Source: Streptomyces lincolnensis (lineage in GTDB: Bacteria > Actinomycetota > Actinomycetes > Streptomycetales > Streptomycetaceae). Taken from it: a stretch of 64,000 nt of DNA. The position numbers and the translations under genes were made by a program. The stretch spans positions 1 through 64,000 of the forward strand of contig NZ_JAIHON010000025.1 in NCBI RefSeq assembly GCF_021173675.1. Direction: 5' to 3'. The notes under the pieces were generated by a model. That model worked only from the letters and a program-made list of their open reading frames with translations. It searched no databases and had not been told where the DNA came from. Below are positions 16,996-26,900 of the stretch, piece after piece; position 1 is the first letter of the stretch, and every line of letters begins with the position of its first letter.

Positions 16996-17625
16996 CTACG
17001 GCCGCCCCCGGAACCCCGCCACCCGCTCCTCCAGCCGTGCCCGGCGTTCCGGCCACTCCTCCGCCGTGATGGAGAAGATCGCGGAGTCGCGGAGGCGGTC
17101 GCGCTCGCCCGGGGCCGAGGAGCGGGACCAGTTCCTCAGGACGCCCTCGAAGCGGGCGCCGATGTTCTGGATGGCGGCGCGGGAGCGTTCGTTGCGGGCG
17201 TCGGTCTTGAGGTCGACGCGGGAGACGCCCCACTTCTCGAAGGCGTTGGCCAGGAGGAGGAGCTTGGCCTCGGCGTTGATGCCGGTGCCCTGGGCGGAGC
17301 GGGCGAGCCAGGTGAAGCCGATCTCGACGGCGTCGAGCCGGTCGTCGGCCAGCCAGCAGCGCGGTTCCCAGTAGGAGGTGGCGCCGACCGCCCGGCCGGT
17401 GGCCGCCGAGATCTGCGCGTACGGGGCGAGGCGTCCCGTGGCGGCGCGGGCGAGTTGCGCGTCGACGTACTCCTCGACCTCGTCGGCGCGGGGCACCCAG
17501 GTGAACGCGTAGGTGGCACGGTCCTCCTCGGCCGCCGCGGCCAGGTCGGGGACGTGCCGCCGGTCCAGGGGCTCAAGGCGTACCAACTCGCCCTCCAGGA
17601 CCGGTGCCGCCAGCTTGAAGTCCAC
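16996..17625 (-). CDS. RimJ/RimL-type GNAT N-acetyltransferase
   Basis: About 209 residues of the RimJ/RimL GNAT group: VRLEPLDRRHVPDLAAA at the start, YAQISAATGRAVGATSYWEPR, VEIGFTWLARSAQGTGINAEAKLLLLANAF (acetyl-CoA loop) and VDLKTDARNERSRAAIQNIGARFEGVLRNW. Such enzymes acetylate protein N-termini or small amines, and the target here is unknown. The GTG at 17625 has gagagg 7 bp upstream; a GTG at 17634 would put the same ribosome site in contact with the start. The gene begins about 10 bp after the aroA-like stop, so the two are co-transcribed. It is convergent with the isomerase-like gene. Confidence 0.88.
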   Translation of the reverse strand: MDFKLAAPVLEGELVRLEPLDRRHVPDLAAAAEEDRATYAFTWVPRADEVEEYVDAQLARAATGRLAPYAQISAATGRAVGATSYWEPRCWLADDRLDAVEIGFTWLARSAQGTGINAEAKLLLLANAFEKWGVSRVDLKTDARNERSRAAIQNIGARFEGVLRNWSRSSAPGERDRLRDSAIFSITAEEWPERRARLEERVAGFRGRP

Positions 17626-17637
17626 CCTCGCCACCTC

Positions 17638-18882
17638 TCACAACCGCGCGCTCAGCGCCCCGAACTCCTCGTGGAAACCGGGGAAAGTCTTGCGGACGCA
17701 TCCGGGGTCGTCGAACGAAATACCGGGCACCCGCAGCCCGGTGACCGCGAAGGACATCACGACGCGGTGGTCGCCGTAGGACCTCACCTCGGCACCGGTG
17801 GGAACGGCTCCCGGGCGGATCTCGATCCAGTCCGGACCGGTGGCCACCTCGACGCCCAGTCGGCGCAGGTTCTCCGCGCAGGCCTCCAGGCGGTCGCACT
17901 CCTTGACGCGGGTGTTGGCCACGTCCTCGATCCGCACCGGTCCCGAGGCGAAGGGGGCGATCGCGGCGAGGGTCGGCATGGTGTCGGAGATGTCCCGCAT
18001 GGCGACGGTCAGGCCGCGCAGTTCACCGGTCCCCCTGACCGTCGTGCGGTCCTCGCGCACGGACACCTCGGCGCCCATCCGCCGCAGCACGTCCACGAAG
18101 CCCAGGTCGCCCTGGAGCGCCCCGGTGCCGAGGCCGGGGACGGTCACCTCCGCGCCGGGGGTCACCGCCGCCGCCGCGAAGAAGTAGCTCGCCGTGGAGG
18201 CGTCGGGCTCGACGGCGTAGGTGGTGGCGCGGTAGCCGCCCGCCGGGACGACGAAGACGTCGCCCTCCCTCGTCACCTCCGCCCCGAACGCCCGCATCAT
18301 CGCGATGGTGATCTCCACGTACGGCACCGAGACGAGGTCGGTGACCCGGATCCGCAGGCCCGTGCGGGTCAGCGGGCCCAGCAGCAGCAACGCCGTCAGG
18401 TACTGCGAGGACTGGCCCGCGTCGAGCGTCACCTCGCCGCCCTCGACCCCGGCCGCCGTCACCGTCAGCGGGTGGTGCCCCTCGGCCTCCTCGTGCCGCA
18501 GGTCCACGCCGAGGTCGCGCAGGGCCCTGCTCAGCGGGCCCAGCGGGCGCCTGCGCATCTGGGGCGAGGCGTCGAAGCGGTAGGTGCCGTGGCCGGCCGC
18601 CGCCAGGGTGGGCAGGAAGCGGGCCGTGGTGGCACCGTCCCGGCAGTACACGTCCGCCTCGGGCACCGCGGGCCCCTGCGGGCGGCCGTCGACCTGCCAG
18701 GCGTCCCGTGTCCGGCCCACCCGGTAGCCGAGCCGTACCAGCCCCTCGGCGAAGCCCTCCGTGTCGTCCGAACGCAGCGGGCGCACAAGGGTGGTGACAC
18801 CGTCGGCCGCGGCCGCCAGGAACAGCGCGCGGGCGGTGATGGACTTGGAACCGGGGATCTCCACTACGGGCATGCCCCGCAT
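17638..18882 (-). CDS. aroA: Divergent EPSP synthase (3-phosphoshikimate 1-carboxyvinyltransferase) paralogue
   Basis: 414 residues from the ATG at 18882 (or 405 from the ATG at 18873; neither has a strong ribosome site). Motifs of the EPSP/UDP-GlcNAc enolpyruvyltransferase fold are visible: EIPGSKSITARALFLAAAA at the very N-terminus, the middle DAGQSSQYLTALLL, RVTDLVSVPYVEITIAMM, VKECDRLEACAENL and SYGDHRVVMSFAV near the end. The usual LGNAGTxxR loop that contacts PEP is replaced by CRDGATTARFLP, which keeps T-x-R but loses the GNAG. No other shikimate genes are nearby. Such second copies in streptomycetes are annotated aroA; whether this one serves primary metabolism or a specialised enolpyruvyl transfer is open. 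Confidence 0.85.
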   Translation of the reverse strand: MRGMPVVEIPGSKSITARALFLAAAADGVTTLVRPLRSDDTEGFAEGLVRLGYRVGRTRDAWQVDGRPQGPAVPEADVYCRDGATTARFLPTLAAAGHGTYRFDASPQMRRRPLGPLSRALRDLGVDLRHEEAEGHHPLTVTAAGVEGGEVTLDAGQSSQYLTALLLLGPLTRTGLRIRVTDLVSVPYVEITIAMMRAFGAEVTREGDVFVVPAGGYRATTYAVEPDASTASYFFAAAAVTPGAEVTVPGLGTGALQGDLGFVDVLRRMGAEVSVREDRTTVRGTGELRGLTVAMRDISDTMPTLAAIAPFASGPVRIEDVANTRVKECDRLEACAENLRRLGVEVATGPDWIEIRPGAVPTGAEVRSYGDHRVVMSFAVTGLRVPGISFDDPGCVRKTFPGFHEEFGALSARL

Positions 18883-19285
18883 GATCGCCCGACGCCCGCA
18901 CGCACCGCCGGGACGTCCACGAAATGGAACGGCACGGGCCCGGACACCGGGGGTTGGGGCCGCCATCGGCGCTGTTGGAGGGGGGCGCGCCGATGGCGAC
19001 ATGCTGCCGGCCGCGGCGCGGCGGAGAGGGTGGTCAGCGTTCGCAGCCAGCAGCGAGGCCGACACCGCACCGTGGTGACTCTCCGACAGCTTGCGGGTTG
19101 GACGAGCGGGAGTGGGGCGGGGTTCCCGCCTCCGCCCTGATTTCCCGAAGTTGGTGAAGCCGGGGGAAACGGGGTTGAGGGGACGGGTGAGCAGCTGCCG
19201 CGAGCCCTTGACCGGCAGAAACTTCCCGGATAGTTGTGACCTCTCGGAAGTTTCTTTCAGCGGATCATCTCCGGAAGGAGCCCAC
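18883..19285. promoter_or_regulatory. Divergent promoter region with inverted repeat before the GH3 gene
   Basis: 403 bases without a gene between aroA and the GH3 hydrolase. A perfect 10-bp inverted repeat, agaaacttcc (19217-19226) and ggaagtttct (19246-19255), is separated by 19 bp, about two helical turns. Its right arm ends 30 bp before the GTG. This fits an operator or a leader-RNA stem controlling the hydrolase. I do not recognise it as a DasR site or a known riboswitch. Confidence 0.55.
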
Positions 19286-21079
19286 GTGCCCTCCAGACGT
19301 ACCGTTCTTGCCGCCACGGCAGGAGTCGCCGCGGCCCTGGCCACCGGCACCCCCGCACAGGCGGGCGGCCACGACGACAAGAAGCTCCGCTCCCTCGTCT
19401 CCCGTATGACACTGGAGGAGAAGGTCGGCCAGCTCTTCGTGTCGCGGGTCTACGGCCACTCCGCCACCGCCCCCGACCAGGCGGACATCGACGCCAACCT
19501 CAAGGAGCTCGGCGTCCGCACGGCGGCCGAACTCGTCGAGAAGTACCGGGTCGGCGGCATCATCTACTTCACCTGGGCGCACAACACCCGGGATCCGCAC
19601 CAGATCGCGGACCTGTCCAACGGCATCCAGCGGGCGGCCCTCACGCAGCCGCGCGGCCTGCCCGTACTGATCTCCACCGACCAGGAGCACGGGATCGTGT
19701 GCCGGGTCGGCGAGCCCGCCACCCTCTTCCCGGGCGCGATGGCGATCGGCGCCGGCGGCTCACGGCAGGACGCCCGCGCTCTCGGCCGTGTCGCCGGACG
19801 GGAGCTGAAGGCCCTCGGCATCCGGCAGAACTACTCCCCCGTCGCCGACGTGAACGTCAACCCGGCCAACCCGGTCATCGGCGTCCGCTCCTTCGGCTCG
19901 GACCCCGGAGCGGTCTCCGCGCTCGTCGCCGCCGAGGTCGCCGGGTACGAGGGCGCCGGGGTCGCCGCGACCGCCAAGCACTTCCCCGGGCACGGGGACA
20001 CCACCGTCGACAGCCACTACGGCTTCCCGGTCATCACGCACAGCCGTGAGCTGTGGGAGCGGCTGGACGCCGCCCCCTTCCGGGCCGCGATCCGCGCCGG
20101 CATCGACTCGATCATGACCGCGCACATCCAGTTCCCGGCCCTCGACGACTCCGGCGACCCGGCCACGCTCTCCCACCCGATCCTCACCGGCATCCTGCGC
20201 GAAGAGCTCGGCTACGACGGGGTCGTGGTCACGGACTCGCTGGGCATGGAGGGCGTACGCACCAAGTACGGCGACGACCGGGTGCCTGTGCTCGCCCTGA
20301 AGGCCGGGGTGGACCAGCTCCTCAACCCGCCCTCCCTGGACGTCGCGTGGAAGGCGGTCCTGAAGGCCGTACAGGACGGAGAGCTCACCGAGGAGCGGCT
20401 CGACGCGTCGATCCTGCGCATCCTGCGGCTGAAGGCGACGCTGCGGCTCTTCGAGGAGCCGTACGTCAGCCGGGACGGGGTCACCCGCACGGTCGGCGTC
20501 CGGGCCCACCTGGCGGCGGCCGACCGGATCGCCGAGCGGACGACCACGCTGCTGGTCAACACCGGGCACCTGCTGCCGCTCGACGCCCGCGAGCATCCCA
20601 AGGTCCTCGTGGTCGGCGCCGACCCCGCCTCGCCGTCCGGCACGACCGGCCCGCCCACCGGGGTGCTCGCCGGCGCCCTCACCGAACTGGGCTTCACCGC
20701 GACCGCCCTGTCCACCGGTACGGCGCCGTCCGCCGCCACGATCGCACGGGCCGTCGCGGCGGCCGGAGAGGCGGACGCGGTGGTGGTCGGGACGTACAAC
20801 GTCTCGGCGACCAGCGCGCAGAAGGCGCTGGTCGAGCAGCTGGTGGCGACCGGCCGGCCGGTGGTCGCGGTCGCGATCCGCAACCCGTACGACGTGGCCC
20901 ACCTGCCCTCCGTACCGGCGCACCTCGCGGCCTACTCCTGGACCGACGTCGAACTCCGGGCGGCGGCACGGGTGATCGCGGGGCGGGTCGCGCCGCGCGG
21001 GAAACTGCCGGTGCCGGTGCAGCGGGCGGACGATCCGGCGCAGGTTCTGTATCCGGTCGGGCATGGGCTGACGTACTAG
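19286..21079 (+). CDS. Secreted glycoside hydrolase family 3, beta-N-acetylhexosaminidase type
   Basis: 597 residues from the GTG at 19286 (ggaagga upstream). A Tat-type signal peptide, SRRTVL followed by a hydrophobic Ala-rich core and TPAQA, directs export. The catalytic GH3 barrel begins MTLEEKVGQLFV. It contains the NagZ-type loop KHFPGHGDTTVDSH (Lys231 onward), in which the His/Asp pair serves as acid/base, and the nucleophile Asp317 in VVVTDSLGMEG. A C-terminal alpha/beta sandwich (about 420-597) completes a two-domain GH3. The enzyme should remove terminal beta-N-acetylglucosamine from chitin fragments or cell-wall muropeptides outside the cell. An unusual inverted repeat lies in its leader region. 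Confidence 0.92.
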   Translation: MPSRRTVLAATAGVAAALATGTPAQAGGHDDKKLRSLVSRMTLEEKVGQLFVSRVYGHSATAPDQADIDANLKELGVRTAAELVEKYRVGGIIYFTWAHNTRDPHQIADLSNGIQRAALTQPRGLPVLISTDQEHGIVCRVGEPATLFPGAMAIGAGGSRQDARALGRVAGRELKALGIRQNYSPVADVNVNPANPVIGVRSFGSDPGAVSALVAAEVAGYEGAGVAATAKHFPGHGDTTVDSHYGFPVITHSRELWERLDAAPFRAAIRAGIDSIMTAHIQFPALDDSGDPATLSHPILTGILREELGYDGVVVTDSLGMEGVRTKYGDDRVPVLALKAGVDQLLNPPSLDVAWKAVLKAVQDGELTEERLDASILRILRLKATLRLFEEPYVSRDGVTRTVGVRAHLAAADRIAERTTTLLVNTGHLLPLDAREHPKVLVVGADPASPSGTTGPPTGVLAGALTELGFTATALSTGTAPSAATIARAVAAAGEADAVVVGTYNVSATSAQKALVEQLVATGRPVVAVAIRNPYDVAHLPSVPAHLAAYSWTDVELRAAARVIAGRVAPRGKLPVPVQRADDPAQVLYPVGHGLTY

Positions 21080-21185
21080 ACGTACGTCAACCAACCGGTG
21101 CAGCACCCCCAAAAGGCGCAAAGCACCCCGCACGTCTGGCGTGTGCCCGCCGCGGCGGGTCACGCTGGGCGGGGGTGTCGGGGGG

Positions 21186-21827
21186 ATGGCCATGCGCGAG
21201 AGAGGTTCCGTGGGGGCGGTGTGCGCGCTGCTGGCGCTGCTCGCCGCCCTGCTCACGGGCTGCCAGGGACCCGGCGGCGACGGCGGGGAGGACGGCCGCC
21301 TCGCACCGGGAGCGTCGCCCTCGCCCAGCCGGACCTCCGGGTACGGAGCGGTGTTCCTCGCCGTCGACGAGTGCAGTTCCTTCGGTACGACCAGCTTCAC
21401 CGAGGTCGGCTGCCGCGGTGAGCGCGCCGCGGCCAAGGTGGTGGCGCGCCACGACGGCACGGTCGGCGACGGTCCGGCCTGCCCGGGGACCACGGACTTC
21501 GTCCTGCACATCAGCGAGCAAAGCCCGGTGTCCGACGAGGACGGCGACGGGGCGATCCCCCAGGGCTACGCGTGTATGCGCAACCTCCAGCCGCCGCACC
21601 CGGGCGATCCGGGCGGCGGGGGCGGACCCCGCACCATCCAGGGCGACTGCGTCTACGGCCTGGGCGACGGCCAGGTCCGCGAGACCGCGTGCGACGGCAC
21701 CGGCAAGAAGCGCCCCGAGTACAAGGTGACCGAGGCGGTCACCCGGCGCGCGGCGTGCCCGCTGTCCACCGCCCTGTACGTCCAGCTCGGCGGCGAGCGC
21801 CCGGTGGGGTGCGCGCGGCCCGTGTGA
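21186..21827 (+). CDS. Secreted lipoprotein of unknown function
   Basis: 213 residues from the ATG at 21186 (the ATG at 21192 is also possible). MAMRERG, a Leu/Ala-rich core and the lipobox LLTGC give a diacylated lipoprotein, followed by a G/P/S-rich tether. The mature part has about eight cysteines in regular spacing (DECSSFG, VGCRGER, PACPGT, YACMRN, GDCVYG, TACDGT, AACPLS, VGCARP). That indicates a compact disulfide-rich extracellular domain, and the two similar halves suggest an internal duplication. No enzyme motif is seen. It ends at a strong bidirectional terminator shared with the S37 peptidase gene. Confidence 0.8.
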   Translation: MAMRERGSVGAVCALLALLAALLTGCQGPGGDGGEDGRLAPGASPSPSRTSGYGAVFLAVDECSSFGTTSFTEVGCRGERAAAKVVARHDGTVGDGPACPGTTDFVLHISEQSPVSDEDGDGAIPQGYACMRNLQPPHPGDPGGGGGPRTIQGDCVYGLGDGQVRETACDGTGKKRPEYKVTEAVTRRAACPLSTALYVQLGGERPVGCARPV

Positions 21828-21832
21828 CGCGA

Positions 21833-21862
21833 CGGCCGACCGGTCGGTGAACCGGTCGGCCG
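21833..21862. terminator. Bidirectional hairpin terminator between convergent genes
   Basis: A perfect 12-bp stem, cggccgaccggt / accggtcggccg, with a 6-base loop. It is 5 bp after the lipoprotein stop and 29 bp from the end of the S37 peptidase gene, the expected position for a shared terminator. No T-run is present, as is usual for Streptomyces hairpins. Confidence 0.8.
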
Positions 21863-21891
21863 CCCCTCACTCAGGTGCTCGTGTCAGACAC

Positions 21892-23322
21892 TCACGGACG
21901 CAGGGTGAGCTCGCGCTCCACGTTCCGCTTGTCGAGCTTCGCGTCGTACTTCGCGAGCGGCTCGGCCTGGGCCACGGCGGCGGCGGAGACGCCCGCCCAG
22001 TCCAGGATGCGGGCGGTGGCGAAGGCCTCCTCGTCGGCGTCGAGGCCGGCGACGTTGGCACCGTGGTTCATGCCGGGGGCGGTGAGGACGTAGGAGTCCT
22101 TGGCGCCCTTGTCGACACGGAAGGGCTCGGCGCCCCACGGGTCGTTCTGGCCGTACACGTAGAGCATGTGGCGGGCGTTGTGGCGGACCCAGTTGTCCAC
22201 GTCACGCATCACCCACGGCTGGAACCGGGTCGGGATCTCGCGCGGGACGAAGTTCCGGGGCGGCTGGTAGCCGTAGCGGATGTACTTCTTCTCGATGTGC
22301 GGGAAGTGGATCGTCGGCGCGCCGAGCTGGGTGGCGGCCTGGTAGTAGTACGGCGTGTACGGGCTCAGGCCCTGGTCCGTGTAGAAGGAGAAGCCGGAGA
22401 CGGTGTCGATCGAGTTCCAGATCTGGTCGTCGGTGGCGTTCTTCGCGTCCGGCGGGATCAGCTCGTCGTCGGTGCAGTTGGCCAGCAGGTTGTACTGCCA
22501 GAAGCCCCAGACGTAGTCCAGGACGGTGGCCTCGTACGCCTTGTCCAGGCTGCCGACGGTGGTGAAGGTGTACTCGTTGTCGGCCGCGTACGCCGCGTAC
22601 TTCTTCTCCAGGGACTCGCGGCGCACCAGCGCCTCGCGCTGGACGGCGTTCAGCCGGTCGCGGCACTCCTTGGTGCCGACGGTCGCGAAGAAGCGGTCGT
22701 AGGCCGAGTCCTCGTGGTTCACCACGTCGTTCGGGGCGACGTAGGCGACGACGCCGTCCATGTCACGGGGGTAGAAGCGCTCGTAGTAGGTGGCGGTCAT
22801 GCCGCCCTTGGAGCCGCCGGTGGAGATCCACTTCTTGGTGTAGATCTTCTTCAGCGCCTTGAAGATGCGGTGCTGGTCGCTGGCGGCCTGCCAGATGTCC
22901 AGCTTGGTCCAGTCGGCCGGGTCGGGCCGGGACGGGGTGAAGAAGCGGTACTCCATGGAGACCTGGTTGCCGTCCACGATCCGGGTCGGTTCGCTGCGGC
23001 TGGGGTTCGTGCTGACGTTGTAGCCGCTGGTGAAGAAGACCGTCGGGCGGGCGACGTCCTTGTGCAGCACGGTGATCCGCTGCTGGAAGGTGCCCTTGGC
23101 CGGATTCCGGTGGTCGACCGGCTGGGTGTAGTTGAGGACGAAGTAGCGGTAGCCGGTGTACGGCTTCTCCTGGATCAGGCTCATCCCCGGTATGGAGAGC
23201 AGCTGTTCCCTGATGTCCGTGGTGGCGGTGGCCTCGGGCTCGGCGGCGGTGGCCGCGCCCGCCGTCGTCAACGTGCCTATCAGCACGGTGAGCGCCAGCA
23301 GCCATCTGAGCGCCTTGCGCAT
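21892..23322 (-). CDS. Secreted S37-family tripeptidyl aminopeptidase
   Basis: 476 residues with a Sec signal peptide (MRKALRWLL... ending ATAAE). The serine-peptidase alpha/beta-hydrolase core is of MEROPS family S37 (PS-10). Visible are FVLNYTQPVDHRNPAKGTFQQRITVLHKD, the nucleophile elbow STGGSKGGMTATYYERF and the C-terminal VYGQNDPWGAEPF Asp region followed by NHGAN with the catalytic His. Streptomyces tripeptidyl aminopeptidases of this group remove tripeptides (Xaa-Xaa-Pro) from extracellular protein N-termini, including pro-regions of other exoenzymes. The start ATG at 23322 has gggaggg upstream. It is monocistronic, with a terminator at its end. Confidence 0.92.
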   Translation of the reverse strand: MRKALRWLLALTVLIGTLTTAGAATAAEPEATATTDIREQLLSIPGMSLIQEKPYTGYRYFVLNYTQPVDHRNPAKGTFQQRITVLHKDVARPTVFFTSGYNVSTNPSRSEPTRIVDGNQVSMEYRFFTPSRPDPADWTKLDIWQAASDQHRIFKALKKIYTKKWISTGGSKGGMTATYYERFYPRDMDGVVAYVAPNDVVNHEDSAYDRFFATVGTKECRDRLNAVQREALVRRESLEKKYAAYAADNEYTFTTVGSLDKAYEATVLDYVWGFWQYNLLANCTDDELIPPDAKNATDDQIWNSIDTVSGFSFYTDQGLSPYTPYYYQAATQLGAPTIHFPHIEKKYIRYGYQPPRNFVPREIPTRFQPWVMRDVDNWVRHNARHMLYVYGQNDPWGAEPFRVDKGAKDSYVLTAPGMNHGANVAGLDADEEAFATARILDWAGVSAAAVAQAEPLAKYDAKLDKRNVERELTLRP

Positions 23323-23442
23323 GCACCCTCCCCTGTGAGTACAGATGTCCGCCGGAAGCTAGCGGAGCAAGTCGCCCGCGCACCAGGGGAAATGGGGTCC
23401 GGATGTACTTCCGTGGGGAAAACCCTGTACAGAGCCGGTGAT

Positions 23443-23847
23443 TCAGAACCGGACCCAGCCGGTGTCGACCGATCCCGCGCCCACCGCGCCCTTCACCCGC
23501 ACCTTCCGCTGACCGGCGTGTGTCCCCCGCGGACCGGCGAAGCGCGTGTACATGCCCTCGTCCTTGGAGGGGTGGAAACCGCGTGCCTGGACGCTGACCA
23601 TCATGTACTGCCGTGGTCCGGGGTTCTTGGGCAGCGTGATCACGCAGAACGTGCCGCCCCGCTTGTAGACCCGCACCGATCCGGTGGAGAACGGCAGCGT
23701 CTTGATCTTGCGGCCGGAACAGGCTGTGCCGACCGCCTCCGGGGCGGCGGCGTGGGCGTTGCCCGGCACCGCGAGGGTGAGTGTCGCGGATGTGGTCAGC
23801 AGGGCCAGCCCGAGCGCGAGGCGTCGGCGGATCGCACCACGGTTCAC
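23443..23847 (-). CDS. Small secreted protein of unknown function
   Basis: 134 residues from the GTG at 23847 (gggagggg upstream). The signal peptide runs from RRRLALGLALL to the AHA-A cleavage site near residue 32. The mature ~100 residues are beta-rich and basic, with a Cys pair (ACSGRKIK and GTFCVITL) that could form one disulfide. No enzymatic motif is present. The length and charge suggest a small wall-associated or binding protein. It lies between the exported peptidase and the ABC exporter, all on the minus strand, but gaps of 76 bp (exporter side) and 120 bp (peptidase side) argue for separate transcripts. Confidence 0.75.
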   Translation of the reverse strand: MNRGAIRRRLALGLALLTTSATLTLAVPGNAHAAAPEAVGTACSGRKIKTLPFSTGSVRVYKRGGTFCVITLPKNPGPRQYMMVSVQARGFHPSKDEGMYTRFAGPRGTHAGQRKVRVKGAVGAGSVDTGWVRF

Positions 23848-23923
23848 TGTCGCCCCTCCCGCGCCCGGTCATTGCCGTACTGGTGTACGGACGCACGACG
23901 TGTGTCGGATGGTTGCGCGACCG

Positions 23924-26900
23924 TCACTGGGACGCGCCGACCGGCTCCTCCGGCTCCGCCGCGCCGACGAACGTGCGCCACAGCTCGGCGTACTGCCCGC
24001 CCCGGGCCAGCAGTTCCTCGTGGGTGCCGTCCTCGGCGACCCGGCCGTGGGCCATGAGGACCACACGGTCCGCGCGCGCGGCGGTCGTGAGGCGGTGGGC
24101 GACGACGAGGGTGGTACGGCGGCTGGCGAGGCGGTCGGCGGCCTGGTTGACCTGGGCCTCGGTGGCCAGGTCCAGGGCGGCCGTGGCCTCGTCCAGCAGA
24201 AGGATGTCGGGGTCGACCAGCTCCGCCCGGGCCAGCGCGATCAGCTGGCGCTGGCCCGCCGAGAGGTTGCGGCCCCGTTCGGCGACCTCGTGGAGGTAGC
24301 CGCCGTCCAGGGTGGCGATCATCTCGTGGGCGCCGACCGCCCGGGCCGCCGCCTCGACCTCGGCGTCGGTGGCCTCGGGACGGCCGTAGGCGATGGCGTC
24401 GCGGACCGTGCCCTGGAAGAGGTACGCCTCCTGCGGCACGACCCCGAGGCGGTGGCGGTACGACGTGATGTCCAGGGCGCGCAGGTCCGTGCCGTCGACG
24501 GTGACCCGGCCGGCCGTCGGGTCGTAGAACCGGGCCACCAGCTTGACCAGGGTGGACTTGCCGGCGCCGGTCTCGCCGACGAAGGCGACGGTCTGCCCGG
24601 CGGGGACGGTCAGGTCGATCCCGCTCAGGGCCTCCTCCTCGTCGCCGTACGCGAAGTGCACGTCCTCGAAGGCGATGTCGCCGCGCAGGGACAGCACGTC
24701 GAGGGGCTCGTCGGCGGCCTTGGTCGAGGTGGGCTCGCGCAGCAGTTCCTGGATGCGGCCCAGGGAGACCGACGCCTGCTGGTAGCCGTCGAAGACCTGG
24801 GAGAGCTGCTGGACGGGGGCGAAGAACAGGTCGATGTAGAGGAGGTACGCCACCAGGGCGCCCGTGGTCAGCGTGGCGTCGTCGATCCGGCCCGCGCCGA
24901 CGACGAGGACGGCGGCCGCGGCCACGGACGACAGCAGTTGCACGAAGGGGAAGTACACCGAGATCAGCCACTGGCCCCGGATCCGGGCCCTGCGGTAGCT
25001 GTCGCTGCGCTCCGCGAACCGCGCCCCGCCGTCCCGCTCGCGCCGGAAGGCCTGCACGATCCGCAGCCCGGAGACCGACTCCTGGAGGTCGCCGTTGACC
25101 AACGCGACACGCTCACGGGCCAGTTCGTACGCCTTCACGCTCGCCCGGCGGAAGAAGTACGTGGCGATGATCAGCGGCGGCAGGGTCGCGAAGACGACGA
25201 GGGCGAGTTCGAGGTCGATCACCAGCAGGGCGACCATGATGCCGAAGAAGGTGACGACCGAGACGAACGCGGTGACCAGGCCGGTCTGGAGGAACGTCGA
25301 CAGGGCGTCGACGTCCGTCGTCATCCGCGTCATGATCCGGCCGGTCAGCTCGCGCTCGTAGTAGTCGAGCCCGAGCCGCTGGAGCTGGGCGAAGATCTTC
25401 AGGCGCAGCGAGTACAGCACCCGCTCGCCGGTGCGGCCGGTCATCCGGGTCTCGCCGATCTGCGCGAGCCACTGGACGAACACGGTGAGCAGGGCGAGCA
25501 GGGAGGCGGCCCAGATCGCGCCCAGCGCCATCCGGGAGACGCCGTCGTCGATGCCGTGCCGGATCATCACCGGCAGCAGCAGGCCCATGCCGGCGTCCAC
25601 GGCGACCAGGCCCAGGCTGATCAGGAGGGGACGGCCGAAGCCTTTGAGGAGCCTGCGCAGGCCGTACGACTCCTCGGGCGTGACCGCCCGCGCCTCGTCG
25701 ATGTCCGGCGTGTCGGTGGCCGGGGGCAGCGCGTCGACCTCGGCGAGGAGTTCGGGGGTGGCCGGGGTCTCGGCGAGGGCGAGGTCCTTGCGCTCGCGGT
25801 CGCCGGTCCACAGCCGGGGCGTCACCCCGCGCTCGGCGTCGAACTCGGCGTCCAGCTCGTCCCGTACGGAGGTGTCCTCCTGCGGACAGCTGGGCAGGGC
25901 GTGGCCGGGCGAGACGCCGCCGAGTTCGTCGGGGTCGGTGAGCAGGCGCCGGTAGAGCGGCGAGCGGCTCTGGAGCTCGTCGTGGGTGCCGATGTCGGCG
26001 AGGCGGCCGTCGTCGAGGACGGCGATGCGGTCGGCGAGGTTGAGGGTGGAGCGGCGGTGCGCGATGAGCAGGGTGGTGCGGCCCGCCATGACGTGCTGGA
26101 GGGCCTCGTGGATCTCGTGCTCGACGCGGGCGTCCACGGCCGAGGTGGCGTCGTCCAGGACGAGCAGCCGCGGGTCGGTGAGGATGGCGCGGGCCAGGGC
26201 GACGCGCTGGCGCTGGCCGCCGGAGAGGGTCAGGCCGTGCTCGCCGACCTTGGTGTCGTAGCCCTCGGGCAGCTCGGCGATGAAACGGTCCGCCTGGGCG
26301 GCGCGGGCGGCCCGCTCGATCTCCTCCTGCGTCGCCTCCGGATGGCCGTAGGCGATGTTGGCGCGGACCGTGTCCGAGAAGAGGAAGGAGTCCTCGGGGA
26401 CCAGGCCGATCGCCGCCCGCAGCGAGTCGAGGGTGAGCTCGCGGACGTCGTGGCCGCCGACCAGGACCGCGCCGTGGGTGACGTCGTAGAAGCGCGGCAG
26501 GAGCAGGGAGACGGTGGACTTGCCGGAGCCGGAGGAGCCGACGACGGCGAGGGTCTCGCCGGGGCGGATCTCGAAGCTGAGGCCGTTCAGCACCGGGCGC
26601 TCGTCGTCGTAGCCGAAGGAGACGTCGTCGAACTCGACGGTGGCCGGGGCGTCGGCGGGCAGTTCCTTGGTGCCGTCGGTCATCGACGGCTCGGTGTCGA
26701 TCAGCTCCAGGACGCGTTCGGTGCCCGCGCGGGCCTGCTGGCCGACCGTGAGGACCATGGCGAGCATCCGGACCGGGCCGACCAGCTGGGCGAGGTAGGT
26801 GGAGAAGGCGACGAACGTGCCGAGCGTGATGTGGCCGCGGACCGCGAGCCAGCCGCCGAGCGCGAGCATCGCGACCTGGCCGAGCGCGGGGACGGCCTGG

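Noticed and set aside
16948..19140. Long plus-strand frame over the acetyltransferase and aroA genes
   Set aside because: No domain, and it runs antisense to two genes with complete motifs.
18883..19285. Possible ydaO-type riboswitch before the GH3 hydrolase
   Set aside because: Cell-wall hydrolase genes often have one, but I could not align the conserved core, so I list only the inverted repeat.
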